Of a stretch of 25,257 bases of DNA, positions 13,772 to 21,980 are shown piece by piece. Within the stretch, counting starts at the first letter, position 1. Each line of letters opens with the position of its first letter. The stretch covers positions 1 through 25,257 of the forward strand of contig CAJUDT010000027.1 in the NCBI GenBank assembly GCA_910585415.1, in the 5' to 3' direction. The translations under genes and the position numbers were made by a program. The notes beneath the pieces were generated by a model. The model saw only the letters and a program-made list of their open reading frames with translations. It was not told the origin of the DNA and searched no databases. This stretch comes from an uncultured Flavonifractor sp. Lineage in GTDB: Bacteria > Bacillota > Clostridia > Oscillospirales > Oscillospiraceae.

Positions 13772-15550
13772 ATGCAAGAGCCCGCACGCCTATACACAAA
13801 ACCCCTGCAATCCTCCAGGTCTGGGATTTTGTATCACACCTTTCCCTACCCGACGAAGATTTCCGCGGAGTCCATTGCGGTGTCCATCGCCTGCTCCACC
13901 CGGCCGGGGGACACCGTGCTGGACGCCTTCGCGGGCAGCGGCAGCACGGGCATGGCGGCGCTGCTGTGCCAGCACCCCACGGAGCAGATGCTCCGTTTGG
14001 CCCAGCGGCTGGGGGTGGAGCCCCAGTGGGGGGCCCGAAACGCCGTGCTGTATGAAATCGGAACCTACGCCTCCTTCGCCACCCGGACCCTGCTGAACCA
14101 CCTTCCGGCGGTGGAGTTCCGGGCGGCGGCGGACGCCTTTTTGCAGGCCGCCACCAAGCTGGCGGAGACGGCCTACGAAACCCCGGACGACGCCGGTCAG
14201 CCGGGCGTGCTCCGCTACGCCATCTGGTCGGAAATCCTCCGATGCCCCGCCTGCGGGCGGGAGCTGTCCTATTTTGACCACGCCATGTCCCGGGACCCCG
14301 CCGCCTTTCACAAGCGGATTCTTTGTCCCCACTGCCGCCGGGTCCACAGGGTGGAGGACCTGCCCTTTGTGACGGAACCCCACTGGGACCCTCTGCTCCG
14401 GCGGGAGATTGTCCGCAAAAAGCGGGTACCGGCCTGGATTTACGGCTCCACCGGCGGGAGGAACTGGGACCGCCGGGCCACCGGGGCGGATCTGGAGGCG
14501 GTCCAAACATTCTGCGCCAACGCCCCTTTGACCGATGCGCCAAAGGAAATCCAGTGGGGAGAACTCCACCGGGGGGGCTACCATTTCGGCATCACCCACC
14601 TGCACCACTTCTACACCGACCGGAATTACATGGTCATGTCCAGGCTGTGGGCCCTGGCCGGACAGTTCCCGGAGCGGCAGGCCGACGCGCTGAAGCTGCT
14701 ATTGTTGAGTTACAACGCAACCCATTGTACCCTCATGACCCGGGTGGTGGCCAAGAAGAACGCCCGGGATTTCGCCCTGACCGGGGCCCAGAGCGGGGTG
14801 CTCTACATCAGCAAGGCCCCGGTGGAGAAAAACATCCTCTGGGGCCTGCGGCGGAAGGCCAGGAGCTTTGAGAAGGCATACGGCCTGCTGGAGGGCTGCA
14901 CCGGCACGGTGACGGTCCACAACCACTCCAGCGCCCGGATGGCCGAGGGGGACGGCAGCATTGATTTCGCCTTCACCGACCCCCCCTTCGGGGACTTCAT
15001 CCCCTATGCGGAGGTCAACCAAATCAACGAACTATGGTTGGACCGGGTGACCGACCGGACCGGCGAGGTCATCATCAGCGAGTCCCAGCACAAGGACCTG
15101 ACCACCTATCAGCAGATGCTCACCCAGGTCTTTGGGGAGGTCTACCGGGTCCTCAAGCCCCAGCGGTGCGCCTGCGTGGTCTTTCACGCCGCCAAGGCCG
15201 CAGTCTGGCGGGCCTTCAAGGGGGCCGTGGACGGGGCGGGGTTCCACATTGTGCAGACCAACATTCTGGACAAAACCCAATCCAGCTTCAAGCAGACCGT
15301 CTCTGAGGGCTCCGTCCAGGGGGACCCCCTCTTTCTGCTCCAAAAGGGGGGAGAGGCCCCCCAGCGGCCGGTCAGCGATCAGGCGGTGCTCCGGCGGCTC
15401 ATGGAGGAAAACGCCGAAAACCCCGCGTTCGACCGGCGGCGCTGTTATTCCACGTACGTATACACCTGCCTGGAGCTGGGCGCGGCCATCTCCATGGACG
15501 CCAAGCAGGTCTACGATTTCTACCAGTCCCAGCGGGGGAGTCTATCATGA
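13772..15550 (+). CDS. DNA methyltransferase with internal zinc ribbon
   Basis: The 592-residue protein has SAM-binding motif I DAFAGSGSTG at 51-60, preceded by the YHTFPYPTKIS stretch typical of a group of phage-defence-associated DNA methylases. The catalytic motif DPPF lies at 403-406, typical of amino-methyltransferases acting on adenine N6 or cytosine N4. Motif I first, a long insert and then motif IV is the alpha-class order. The insert includes four cysteines (C158, C161, C185, C188) forming a zinc ribbon, a plausible DNA-recognition element. ATG 13772 has AGAGG nine bases upstream; ATG 13763 abuts it and is less likely. The stop overlaps the next start (ATGA). Target sequence cannot be read. 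Confidence 0.85.
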   Translation: MQEPARLYTKPLQSSRSGILYHTFPYPTKISAESIAVSIACSTRPGDTVLDAFAGSGSTGMAALLCQHPTEQMLRLAQRLGVEPQWGARNAVLYEIGTYASFATRTLLNHLPAVEFRAAADAFLQAATKLAETAYETPDDAGQPGVLRYAIWSEILRCPACGRELSYFDHAMSRDPAAFHKRILCPHCRRVHRVEDLPFVTEPHWDPLLRREIVRKKRVPAWIYGSTGGRNWDRRATGADLEAVQTFCANAPLTDAPKEIQWGELHRGGYHFGITHLHHFYTDRNYMVMSRLWALAGQFPERQADALKLLLLSYNATHCTLMTRVVAKKNARDFALTGAQSGVLYISKAPVEKNILWGLRRKARSFEKAYGLLEGCTGTVTVHNHSSARMAEGDGSIDFAFTDPPFGDFIPYAEVNQINELWLDRVTDRTGEVIISESQHKDLTTYQQMLTQVFGEVYRVLKPQRCACVVFHAAKAAVWRAFKGAVDGAGFHIVQTNILDKTQSSFKQTVSEGSVQGDPLFLLQKGGEAPQRPVSDQAVLRRLMEENAENPAFDRRRCYSTYVYTCLELGAAISMDAKQVYDFYQSQRGSLS

Positions 15551-17490
15551 CGCCCCGGACGCCCGGCCAGCAAAAGCGGCTGGGGCAGTATTTTTCCGGG
15601 GAGCGGGTGGGGGCGCTGCTGGCCGCCCTCCTGCCGGAGGACTTGCACGCCGCCTCCGTTGTGGACCCCATGGCCGGGGTTGGGGACCTGCTCCAGGCCG
15701 CGGGGGGCCGAACCGCCCCGGGCGCGTCCCTCCTGGGGGTGGAGCTGGACCCCCTCGCCGCCGAAATCTGCGCCCGGGCCCTCCCCAATGGCCGGGTGTT
15801 ACAGGGCGACGCCTTCTCCTGCGGCGGGCTGCGCACGGAGGGGGGGTGGGATTTGGTCATTGCCAACCCGCCCTATGTGCGCTATCAGCTCCAGTCCGCC
15901 CCATACCGCCAAACCATACGCCGCCAGCTCCGCGCCCAGCTGGAGGGGCTCCCCTACCTGGAGCCCGATTTTCGGGCCCTGCTGCTCCGGCTGGCGGAGG
16001 GGTACTCCGGCCTGTCCGACCTGGCGGTGCCCGCCTGGCTGCTGTGCTGCGCCCTGGTCCGGCCGGGGGGGTATCTGGCCATTGTGGCGCCCGGCGCCTG
16101 GCTGTCCCGGGATTACGCCCGGCCCATTCAATACCTGCTGTCCAGGAGCTTTGACGTGTGTACCCTGGTGCGGGATGCCGGCGCCGGGTGGTTCGCCCCG
16201 GCCCAGGTGCGGACCTGCCTGCTGGTGGCCCGGCGGAGGCCTGTCTCCCCCCTGGGGGACGGAGGAGAGACCCTCTGCCTGGACCTGAGCGCCGGGACCA
16301 TGGGCAGCACCTCCCTGGTGGAGGGGCTCGCCTACGATGGGGCCACCGGGTACGAGGCCCTCCGGCGCATACTGGCCCAGCGGCCCACCTGCACCGGCCC
16401 CGGCTTCGCGGCGGGCCTCCAGCGGACCCTGGACCTGTTCCCCCACCTGAGGTCCAGCCGGACCCTCCCCCCCTGGGCCCTGCCGGAGGACGCCCCCTTC
16501 CTTCTGGCGGGGGGCGGACATCCCCCCGCCCTGCTCCCCCTGCTGGCGGCGGAGGGGGAGTGCTCCTTCATGACCCTGGATGAGCTGGGGCTCCAGTGCG
16601 GCCAGGGCCTGCGGACGGGGGCCAACGAGTTCTTTTACCTCACCCTGGACCGGCCTGTCCCCGGTGGCTTCCAGGTCCGGGGCAAGCCCTGGTATCACGG
16701 CCCCCAGCCCTTGACGGTCCCGGAGGGCCATCTGGTCCGCACCCTCCAGAACCGGGGGGAGGCGGAGGGTTTGACGGTGTCCTGCGACCGCCTCCAGACG
16801 GCGCTGCTCCGCATTGCCCGCCACGTCAGGCCGGAGGACCTGCCCCTGTGCAGTCCATCGGCCTCCTTCGAGCCGCTGGACCCCGCCCTCACCGCCTACA
16901 TCACCGCCGCCGAGCGGTACCGGGACAAGCGGGGGGCCTCCTTCCGGTCGTACAGCGCCGTGGCCCCCAACGAGAAGCGGGACAGGGATGGGCGGTATCT
17001 GCGTTTTTGGTACATGCTGCCTCCGCTGGCCCGGCGGCACCTGCCCGCCCTGTGTGTCAACCGGGTCAACGCCGGACCGGTCAGCTGCCTGTACCTGCCC
17101 CAGTCCCCCCAGCGGCCCATTGCGGCGGACGCCAATTTCGTCACCCTCTGGGGGGAGGCCCCGGAGGGGGAGGCGGCGGGCCTGGCCCTGCTCAACTCCA
17201 CCTGGAGCCGGTGCTATCTGGAATGCCTGTGTACCGTCCTGGGGGGAGGCGCGCTGAAGGTGGAGGCCAGCCACCTGCGCAGGCTACAGGTCCCCCGCTA
17301 TACCCCCGCCCAGCTGGCGGAGCTGACCGCCTGGGGCCGGAGCATCATTGCCGGGACCCCCATGACCCCATCCACACAGCGGGAGCTGGACGCCGCCGTC
17401 CTCCGGCCCTTCCGGGACCCGGCGCGCGTCCTCGGGGGGCTGAACGCCCTGCTCCTGCGCCGGTTATCGGAACGAGGTGCCGTACTATGA
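15547..17490 (+). CDS. N6-adenine DNA methyltransferase, Eco57I-like
   Basis: The 647-residue product shows motif X-like GQYFSGERV at about 13-21, motif I DPMAGVGD at 40-47, an acidic VELD after it, and motif IV NPPY at 107-110. This is the gamma-class order of Type I and Type IIG adenine methylases. The C-terminal 300 residues contain QGLRTGANEFFYL, which resembles the target-recognition region of Eco57I-type enzymes. No nuclease domain is apparent. It overlaps its neighbours by ATGA on both sides, so translation is coupled through all three methyltransferase genes. GGGGGAG serves as RBS. Confidence 0.85.
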   Translation: MTPRTPGQQKRLGQYFSGERVGALLAALLPEDLHAASVVDPMAGVGDLLQAAGGRTAPGASLLGVELDPLAAEICARALPNGRVLQGDAFSCGGLRTEGGWDLVIANPPYVRYQLQSAPYRQTIRRQLRAQLEGLPYLEPDFRALLLRLAEGYSGLSDLAVPAWLLCCALVRPGGYLAIVAPGAWLSRDYARPIQYLLSRSFDVCTLVRDAGAGWFAPAQVRTCLLVARRRPVSPLGDGGETLCLDLSAGTMGSTSLVEGLAYDGATGYEALRRILAQRPTCTGPGFAAGLQRTLDLFPHLRSSRTLPPWALPEDAPFLLAGGGHPPALLPLLAAEGECSFMTLDELGLQCGQGLRTGANEFFYLTLDRPVPGGFQVRGKPWYHGPQPLTVPEGHLVRTLQNRGEAEGLTVSCDRLQTALLRIARHVRPEDLPLCSPSASFEPLDPALTAYITAAERYRDKRGASFRSYSAVAPNEKRDRDGRYLRFWYMLPPLARRHLPALCVNRVNAGPVSCLYLPQSPQRPIAADANFVTLWGEAPEGEAAGLALLNSTWSRCYLECLCTVLGGGALKVEASHLRRLQVPRYTPAQLAELTAWGRSIIAGTPMTPSTQRELDAAVLRPFRDPARVLGGLNALLLRRLSERGAVL

Positions 17491-20400
17491 TGGACCGTGA
17501 ACAGCTGCGGGCCTTCGCCCTCCGGGCCCAGGCCATGATGGACGGGGGCGCGCCGGAGGACAGCCTCCGCCACTTCCTGTCCTCCCGCCTGTCCAGCATT
17601 TTTCCCGACTCCCCCTGGTGGATTCAGGCCCACATGGAGGGGACCGAGGCCCACGTCCGTTTCTCCGCCGGGGAGAGAAGCCGCCGGGGCTTTGCGGACG
17701 CGCTGGTGGGCAAGACGGCCATTGAGTACGAGAAAAACCTCACCCGGCGGGCCATCTTTGACGAGGGGTATCACCAAGTCCGGGAATACTGCGCCGCCCT
17801 GCGCAGCCGGGGCATCGAGCAAGAGGAAATTCTCGGGGTGCTCTCCGATACGGTCCGCTGGTACGGGTACACCGTGCAGGTGACCGGGGGCCCGGGGGCG
17901 GACGGCCTGTACGCCCCGGAGCACATCGCCCTGCGGGAAGCCGCCTTCGTGGACCTCTCCGACGGCACGGAGGAAAGCCTGGACCGCTTCGAATTGCTGG
18001 TGCAGCAGTTTCTTGGCCGGGCGCAGTCCCGGCTGCTCAGTGCGAAAACCCTGGTCTGGGACTTTGGCCTGGAGAGCCGCTTTTATCAGGAAAACCTCCC
18101 GGTGTTTCAAGCCCTGACCGCCCGGGCCATGGCGGAGCGGCCCGACTACGCCGCGCTGATGCAGCAGGTCTGGCAGCATTTCGTGGCCTGCCTGGGGGGC
18201 ACGGACTACGGGCCCTTTTCCTTGGAAACCTATGTCAACGAGTTTTATTTGGTCACCGTGGCCAAAATCATCTGCGTGAACATCCTGGCCGGGGAGCCCC
18301 TTCTCAGCGGGCCGGAGGAAATCCGGGACATACTCAGCGGGGCCTACTTCACCCGTCAGAATCTGTTCAATCTGGTGGACTACGACTATTTCGGCTGGCT
18401 GAACCACGACCCCTACGGGGGGGAGCTGGTGGAGTTCGTGGCCGGAATGCAGCGCCGTCTGACCGCCTACGACTTCTCCCACATCAGCGACCAGGACATT
18501 TTTGGCCAGCTGCTCTCCCAGCTGGCCAACCGGGAGCACCGCCTCATGCTGGGGCAGGAGTTCACCCCCCATTGGATTGCCCGGGCCATGGCCCGGCGCA
18601 CCCTGGCCCGGCTGGGGGAGAATACGCCCCGTATGCTGGACATGTGCTGCGGCTCCGGGGTGTTTCTCATCGAGGCCGTACAGGCCATCCGGCGGCAGTA
18701 CGATATTTCTCCCCAGAGCTGGACCCCCGAGAAAGACGCGCTGATTTTCTCCAGTGTCATGGGCTTTGACATCGACCCTCTGGCGGTGATGCTGGCCAAG
18801 GTCAACTGGGTTATCGCCATGCGGGACCTGTTCCCCCGGCACCACGGGGCCATTACCGTGCCGGTTTACCACGCCGACTCCCTCTTTGTGGCCACCCCCA
18901 TCACCCGCCGGGAGACGGAGGGGGGAGTGTCCTACGTGCTCCGCGTGGACGGGCAGGAGGTGGCTCTTCCGGCCTTTCTGTTCACGCCCGCTCGCCGGAG
19001 GACTCTGGACGCCTTTCTGTCCCGGGCCTACCCCGTGGCCCTGGCCCGGGCCGGGGAGCCGGAGGGCCCCTTGGAGGATACCCTTTTGGACCGCTTCACC
19101 CGCGCGGTGCTCCAGGAGAGCGGAGACGTCCTGCCCGACCCCCAGCGGGCCCAGCTGAAGGAGGCCGCCCGGCGGCTGCTCCAGACCCTGGAGCACCTGG
19201 AGCGGGCGGGGCGGCACGGCATCTGGCACTTCATCCTCTCCAACAGCTACAAGCCCGGCCTCACCGGGGGGCAGTTCAACTGCATCCTGTCCAATCCCCC
19301 CTGGATGGCCATGAGCAAGCTGGCCAACAACCCCTACAAGCTGGCCCTCCAGGGGCTGGCGGAGCGGTATGGCATCAAGCCCGCCGGTCCGTCCCACCCC
19401 CACATGGAGCTTGCCGCCATATTCCTCCTGAGCGCGGTGGACCGCTACCTGAAGGAGGGGGGCCAGTGGAGCGCCGTCCTGCCGGGGAGCCTTCTCAGCG
19501 GCATGAACCACGCCCCCCTCCGGGAGGAAGCCTACCGGACCTCAGCCGCGGCCCTGGACATGCCCTTCCGGGAGCTGTGGGAGCTCCCCCCAACCGCCTT
19601 CAAGACCAAGGCCATCGTCCTCTCCGGCGCCAAGGGCCCCGCCGCCACCCCGGAGGCCCTGACCGGCCGGACCTACACCGGGGAGGACGAATATCTCCCC
19701 TGTTCCTACACCCTCAGCCGCCAGGGGGGCCGGAGCGCCTGGACCAGCCAGACCGGCGGCGGACCGGAGGGCCAAAGCGGCCCCCACTTCCCGTTTACCC
19801 AGGGCTGCGACCTGTTCCCCCGGACCAGCCTCTTCCACCGCTGCACCCCCCGGCCCGACGGGGATTGGGACCTGAGCCCCATCACAAAGACCGGCCCCCT
19901 GTGGTATCTGGTCAGCGACAGCAAGAAGAAGGGGTGCGGGGGCTTGTCCGCCACCGGCTTTTCTCAGGAGTTCGTCTTTGACGCCTACCTCTCCAAGCAT
20001 CTCTCCCCCTTCTATCTGGCCGAGCCCGCCAAGGTGATTCTCCCCGGCCGGAAGGAGGACGGCCGCTGGCTGGTCCTCACCCCCACGGACCGGGCCCTGA
20101 TGAACGCCAGCACCGCCTATGTCTTTGCCCAGCTGGAGCAGGCCCAGGGCCAGAGCCTTGCCGCCTACCTCAAGGACACCATCAACATCTACGGCAAGCT
20201 GATGAAGCAGGACTTCTCCGCCGGGGACTGGCTGGTGCTCTCCAGCGCCAGCGGGTCCAACCCCTGCGCGGCCTGCCTCCCCCTGGCCGGGCGGGAGCGG
20301 ACCCGCCTTGTGGTGGACCAGACCCTGTACTGGTACGCCGCCGCCAGCGAGGATGAGGGGGTCTACCTCGCCGCCCTGCTGAACAGCGCCGCCCTGGCCC

Positions 20401-20699
20401 AGGCCATCCGGGCCTTTCAGCCGGAGGGGGGCTTTGGAGAGCGGCACATCCACACCATCCCCTACCGGCTGCTCCCGCCCTACGACCCGGAGGCCTCTGC
20501 CCACCGCCGCCTGCTCCGACACGCCCGGACCCTGATGGAGCAGTGGTCCCGGCTCTGCTCCTCGGGCAAGTTCGCCAACCTGCTCCAGCCCAACAGCGGC
20601 GCGCTGCACAGCCGCCGGAGACGCCAGCAGGAGGCCATCCGGACCCTTCCGGCCTATGGGGACTACGAAGCCGCCTGCGGCCAGGTGCTCCAGCCCTGA
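17487..20699 (+). CDS. Large N6-adenine DNA methyltransferase with N-terminal extension
   Basis: The 1070-residue protein has an N-terminal region (1-350) in which D71 followed by IEYEKNL (79-85) recalls, imperfectly, the PD-(D/E)xK-type fold at the start of Type IIG and HsdR-like proteins. The methylase core has GQEFTP (356-361), motif I MLDMCCGSG (383-391), FDIDP and motif IV NPPW (603-606). About 200 residues separate motifs I and IV, longer than usual. The C-terminal 300 residues probably form the target-recognition domain. The overall plan is close to Type IIG and PglX-like enzymes, but no PglZ or other BREX gene is present. Start ATG 17487 overlaps the previous stop. If the N-terminus cuts DNA, this would be a self-contained restriction-modification protein; that is unproven. 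Confidence 0.8.
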   Translation: MMDREQLRAFALRAQAMMDGGAPEDSLRHFLSSRLSSIFPDSPWWIQAHMEGTEAHVRFSAGERSRRGFADALVGKTAIEYEKNLTRRAIFDEGYHQVREYCAALRSRGIEQEEILGVLSDTVRWYGYTVQVTGGPGADGLYAPEHIALREAAFVDLSDGTEESLDRFELLVQQFLGRAQSRLLSAKTLVWDFGLESRFYQENLPVFQALTARAMAERPDYAALMQQVWQHFVACLGGTDYGPFSLETYVNEFYLVTVAKIICVNILAGEPLLSGPEEIRDILSGAYFTRQNLFNLVDYDYFGWLNHDPYGGELVEFVAGMQRRLTAYDFSHISDQDIFGQLLSQLANREHRLMLGQEFTPHWIARAMARRTLARLGENTPRMLDMCCGSGVFLIEAVQAIRRQYDISPQSWTPEKDALIFSSVMGFDIDPLAVMLAKVNWVIAMRDLFPRHHGAITVPVYHADSLFVATPITRRETEGGVSYVLRVDGQEVALPAFLFTPARRRTLDAFLSRAYPVALARAGEPEGPLEDTLLDRFTRAVLQESGDVLPDPQRAQLKEAARRLLQTLEHLERAGRHGIWHFILSNSYKPGLTGGQFNCILSNPPWMAMSKLANNPYKLALQGLAERYGIKPAGPSHPHMELAAIFLLSAVDRYLKEGGQWSAVLPGSLLSGMNHAPLREEAYRTSAAALDMPFRELWELPPTAFKTKAIVLSGAKGPAATPEALTGRTYTGEDEYLPCSYTLSRQGGRSAWTSQTGGGPEGQSGPHFPFTQGCDLFPRTSLFHRCTPRPDGDWDLSPITKTGPLWYLVSDSKKKGCGGLSATGFSQEFVFDAYLSKHLSPFYLAEPAKVILPGRKEDGRWLVLTPTDRALMNASTAYVFAQLEQAQGQSLAAYLKDTINIYGKLMKQDFSAGDWLVLSSASGSNPCAACLPLAGRERTRLVVDQTLYWYAAASEDEGVYLAALLNSAALAQAIRAFQPEGGFGERHIHTIPYRLLPPYDPEASAHRRLLRHARTLMEQWSRLCSSGKFANLLQPNSGALHSRRRRQQEAIRTLPAYGDYEAACGQVLQP

Positions 20700-20707
20700 C
20701 GGAGGAC

Positions 20708-21124
20708 TCAGGCGGGAAGGGTGCTCTCCCCCACCGGCGGACCAATCTGGGTCTGGGCCTGGACAAACAGCAAATCATCCAGCCGCACCAGGGCCGCAGC
20801 CAGCACCAGCAGAGACGCCCAGGCGTTGACCCGGGCCGAGCGCAGGGCGGCGGCGTCCTCCCCCCGCCGGGCCTTGTCCAGGCTCTCCAACGCCAGGGCA
20901 AAGAAGAAGCCCAGCGCCCCCGCCGCCAGGGCCCCGGCGGTGAGCTTGATGGGGAACACCTCTGGCAGTCCCTCCGCCGGACAGCCGGAGAGGACACCGG
21001 CCAGCTCCCGGCGCTGAATCCCCACCGACCAGAAGGAGAGCAGCACCGAGGCCGCCACCGCCGTCAAAAAGAACAGGGAGCGGTCCACCGTCTCCAGCTG
21101 GCCGCGCAGCTCTGCCTGCTCCAT
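20708..21124 (-). CDS. Small membrane protein, unknown function
   Basis: The 138-residue product has three predicted membrane helices, near residues 17-37 (FFLTAVAASVLLSF), 60-82 (LTAGALAAGALGFFFALAL) and 98-115 (ASLLVLAAALV), with short charged loops. I recognise no family. AAAGGAGG stands seven bases before ATG 21124, which supports translation on this strand. An overlapping plus-strand frame has no such support. It ends eight bases from the convergent methyltransferase gene without an evident terminator between them, and is divergent from the signal peptidase gene. Confidence 0.7.
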   Translation of the reverse strand: MEQAELRGQLETVDRSLFFLTAVAASVLLSFWSVGIQRRELAGVLSGCPAEGLPEVFPIKLTAGALAAGALGFFFALALESLDKARRGEDAAALRSARVNAWASLLVLAAALVRLDDLLFVQAQTQIGPPVGESTLPA

Positions 21125-21162
21125 GCTCCCGCCTCCTTTCCCTCCATACTATCCCGGCCTGC

Positions 21163-21183
21163 GGGAAAGGGTTCCCCTTTCCC
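21163..21183. repeat. Perfect 9-bp hairpin between divergent genes
   Basis: GGGAAAGGG (21163-21171) and CCCTTTCCC (21175-21183) with a 3-base loop, lying against the -35 of the signal peptidase promoter. No T tract follows, so an operator is as likely as a terminator. Confidence 0.5.
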
Positions 21184-21212
21184 TTGCATTCCACCGGCAA
21201 AAAGCGTATAAT
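21184..21212 (+). promoter_or_regulatory. Promoter of the signal peptidase gene
   Basis: TTGCAT (21184-21189), 17-bp spacer, TATAAT (21207-21212). Confidence 0.8.
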
Positions 21213-21244
21213 ACCTCATATTGTTTTACTGGGAGTTGATACCA

Positions 21245-21856
21245 TTGGCGAAAAAACCGCAGGACGGGGCCCCCAAGGCGGAACCCAACGAGGAAGCCAA
21301 GCCGGAGGAAGCCCTGTCTCCCCAGGACTCCTTTAAGCTGGACCTGTATTTCTGGCTTCAGGCCATGTCTATGGCGCTGATTCTGCTGATTGTGGCGTTT
21401 ATGCTCTTCGGGCGCATCATCGGCGTGGACGGGAGCTCCATGCTGCCCACCCTCCACCACGGAGATTTGCTGCTGCTGCAAAGCCTGGGCTACGAGCCCC
21501 AGGCGGGGGATGTGGTGGTCCTCAACAAGTCTTTCGGCTCCATTCACGAGCCCATTGTCAAGCGGGTCATCGCCCTGGGGGGGCAGCGGGTGGACATCGA
21601 CTACCGGGCGGGCACCGTCTCGGTGGACGGGCAGGTCCTGGACGAACCCTATCTGGCCGAGGCCATGGAGCCCCCCAGCTACGAGCACATCACCACCGTA
21701 GAGGTGCCCGAGGGCTCCATCTTCGTCATGGGGGACAACCGCAACCACTCCACCGACAGCCGTTACCCCGAGCTGGGGGTGGTGGACCAGCGATATGTCC
21801 TGGGCCGGGCGCTGTTTGTGTTCCTGCCCTTTTCCTCTCTGGGCGCCGTGGCGTAA
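21245..21856 (+). CDS. lepB: Signal peptidase I
   Basis: Membrane-bound serine protease that removes signal peptides from secreted proteins, which would include the two C69 peptidases here. The 203-residue product has an acidic cytoplasmic N-terminus, one membrane helix at about residues 38-58, the catalytic serine S65 in GSSMLPT, the general-base lysine K106 in VKRVIALGG, and the GDNRNHSTDSR box. A TTG at 21245 is the best start: GGGAG lies nine bases upstream, while the earlier TTG at 21221 is almost at the transcript start. No ATG exists before the catalytic domain that would keep the whole membrane helix. Length suits Gram-positive SipS-type enzymes. Confidence 0.92.
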   Translation: MAKKPQDGAPKAEPNEEAKPEEALSPQDSFKLDLYFWLQAMSMALILLIVAFMLFGRIIGVDGSSMLPTLHHGDLLLLQSLGYEPQAGDVVVLNKSFGSIHEPIVKRVIALGGQRVDIDYRAGTVSVDGQVLDEPYLAEAMEPPSYEHITTVEVPEGSIFVMGDNRNHSTDSRYPELGVVDQRYVLGRALFVFLPFSSLGAVA

Positions 21857-21878
21857 TTGTAAATTTTCCGTGAACCCC

Positions 21879-21907
21879 TTGAAATTTGGCACGCGAAGGA
21901 TTATGAT
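21879..21907 (+). promoter_or_regulatory. htpG promoter
   Basis: TTGAAA (21879-21884), 17-bp spacer, TATGAT (21902-21907), directly followed by the CIRCE dyad. Confidence 0.85.
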
Positions 21908-21911
21908 AGCG

Positions 21912-21938
21912 TTAGCACTCGGAGCGCAGGAGTGCTAA
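21912..21938. promoter_or_regulatory. CIRCE element (HrcA operator)
   Basis: TTAGCACTC (21912-21920), nine bases, GAGTGCTAA (21930-21938): an exact match to the CIRCE consensus. It lies at the predicted transcription start of htpG, so HrcA binding would block transcription until heat stress. Confidence 0.97.
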
Positions 21939-21980
21939 CGCTATGCTTTTTAGAAATTCGTTTCCATAGGAGGCCCTACC

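Noticed and set aside
16596..17486. Upstream extension of the large methyltransferase
   Set aside because: The extension is an out-of-frame reading of the preceding gene and is low-complexity; ATG 17487 overlaps the previous stop as in the other junction.
15799..19511. Long minus-strand open frames opposite the methyltransferases
   Set aside because: Pro/Gly/Arg-rich shadow translations; motifs NPPY and NPPW lie on the plus strand.
11859..20699. BREX, DISARM or HerA-NurA system
   Set aside because: No PglZ, BrxC, DrmA/B/C, NurA, SIR2 or helicase gene is present in the window.
20700..21211. Plus-strand frame over the small membrane protein
   Set aside because: Minus strand has a strong RBS and clear hydrophobic helices; the plus frame has neither.
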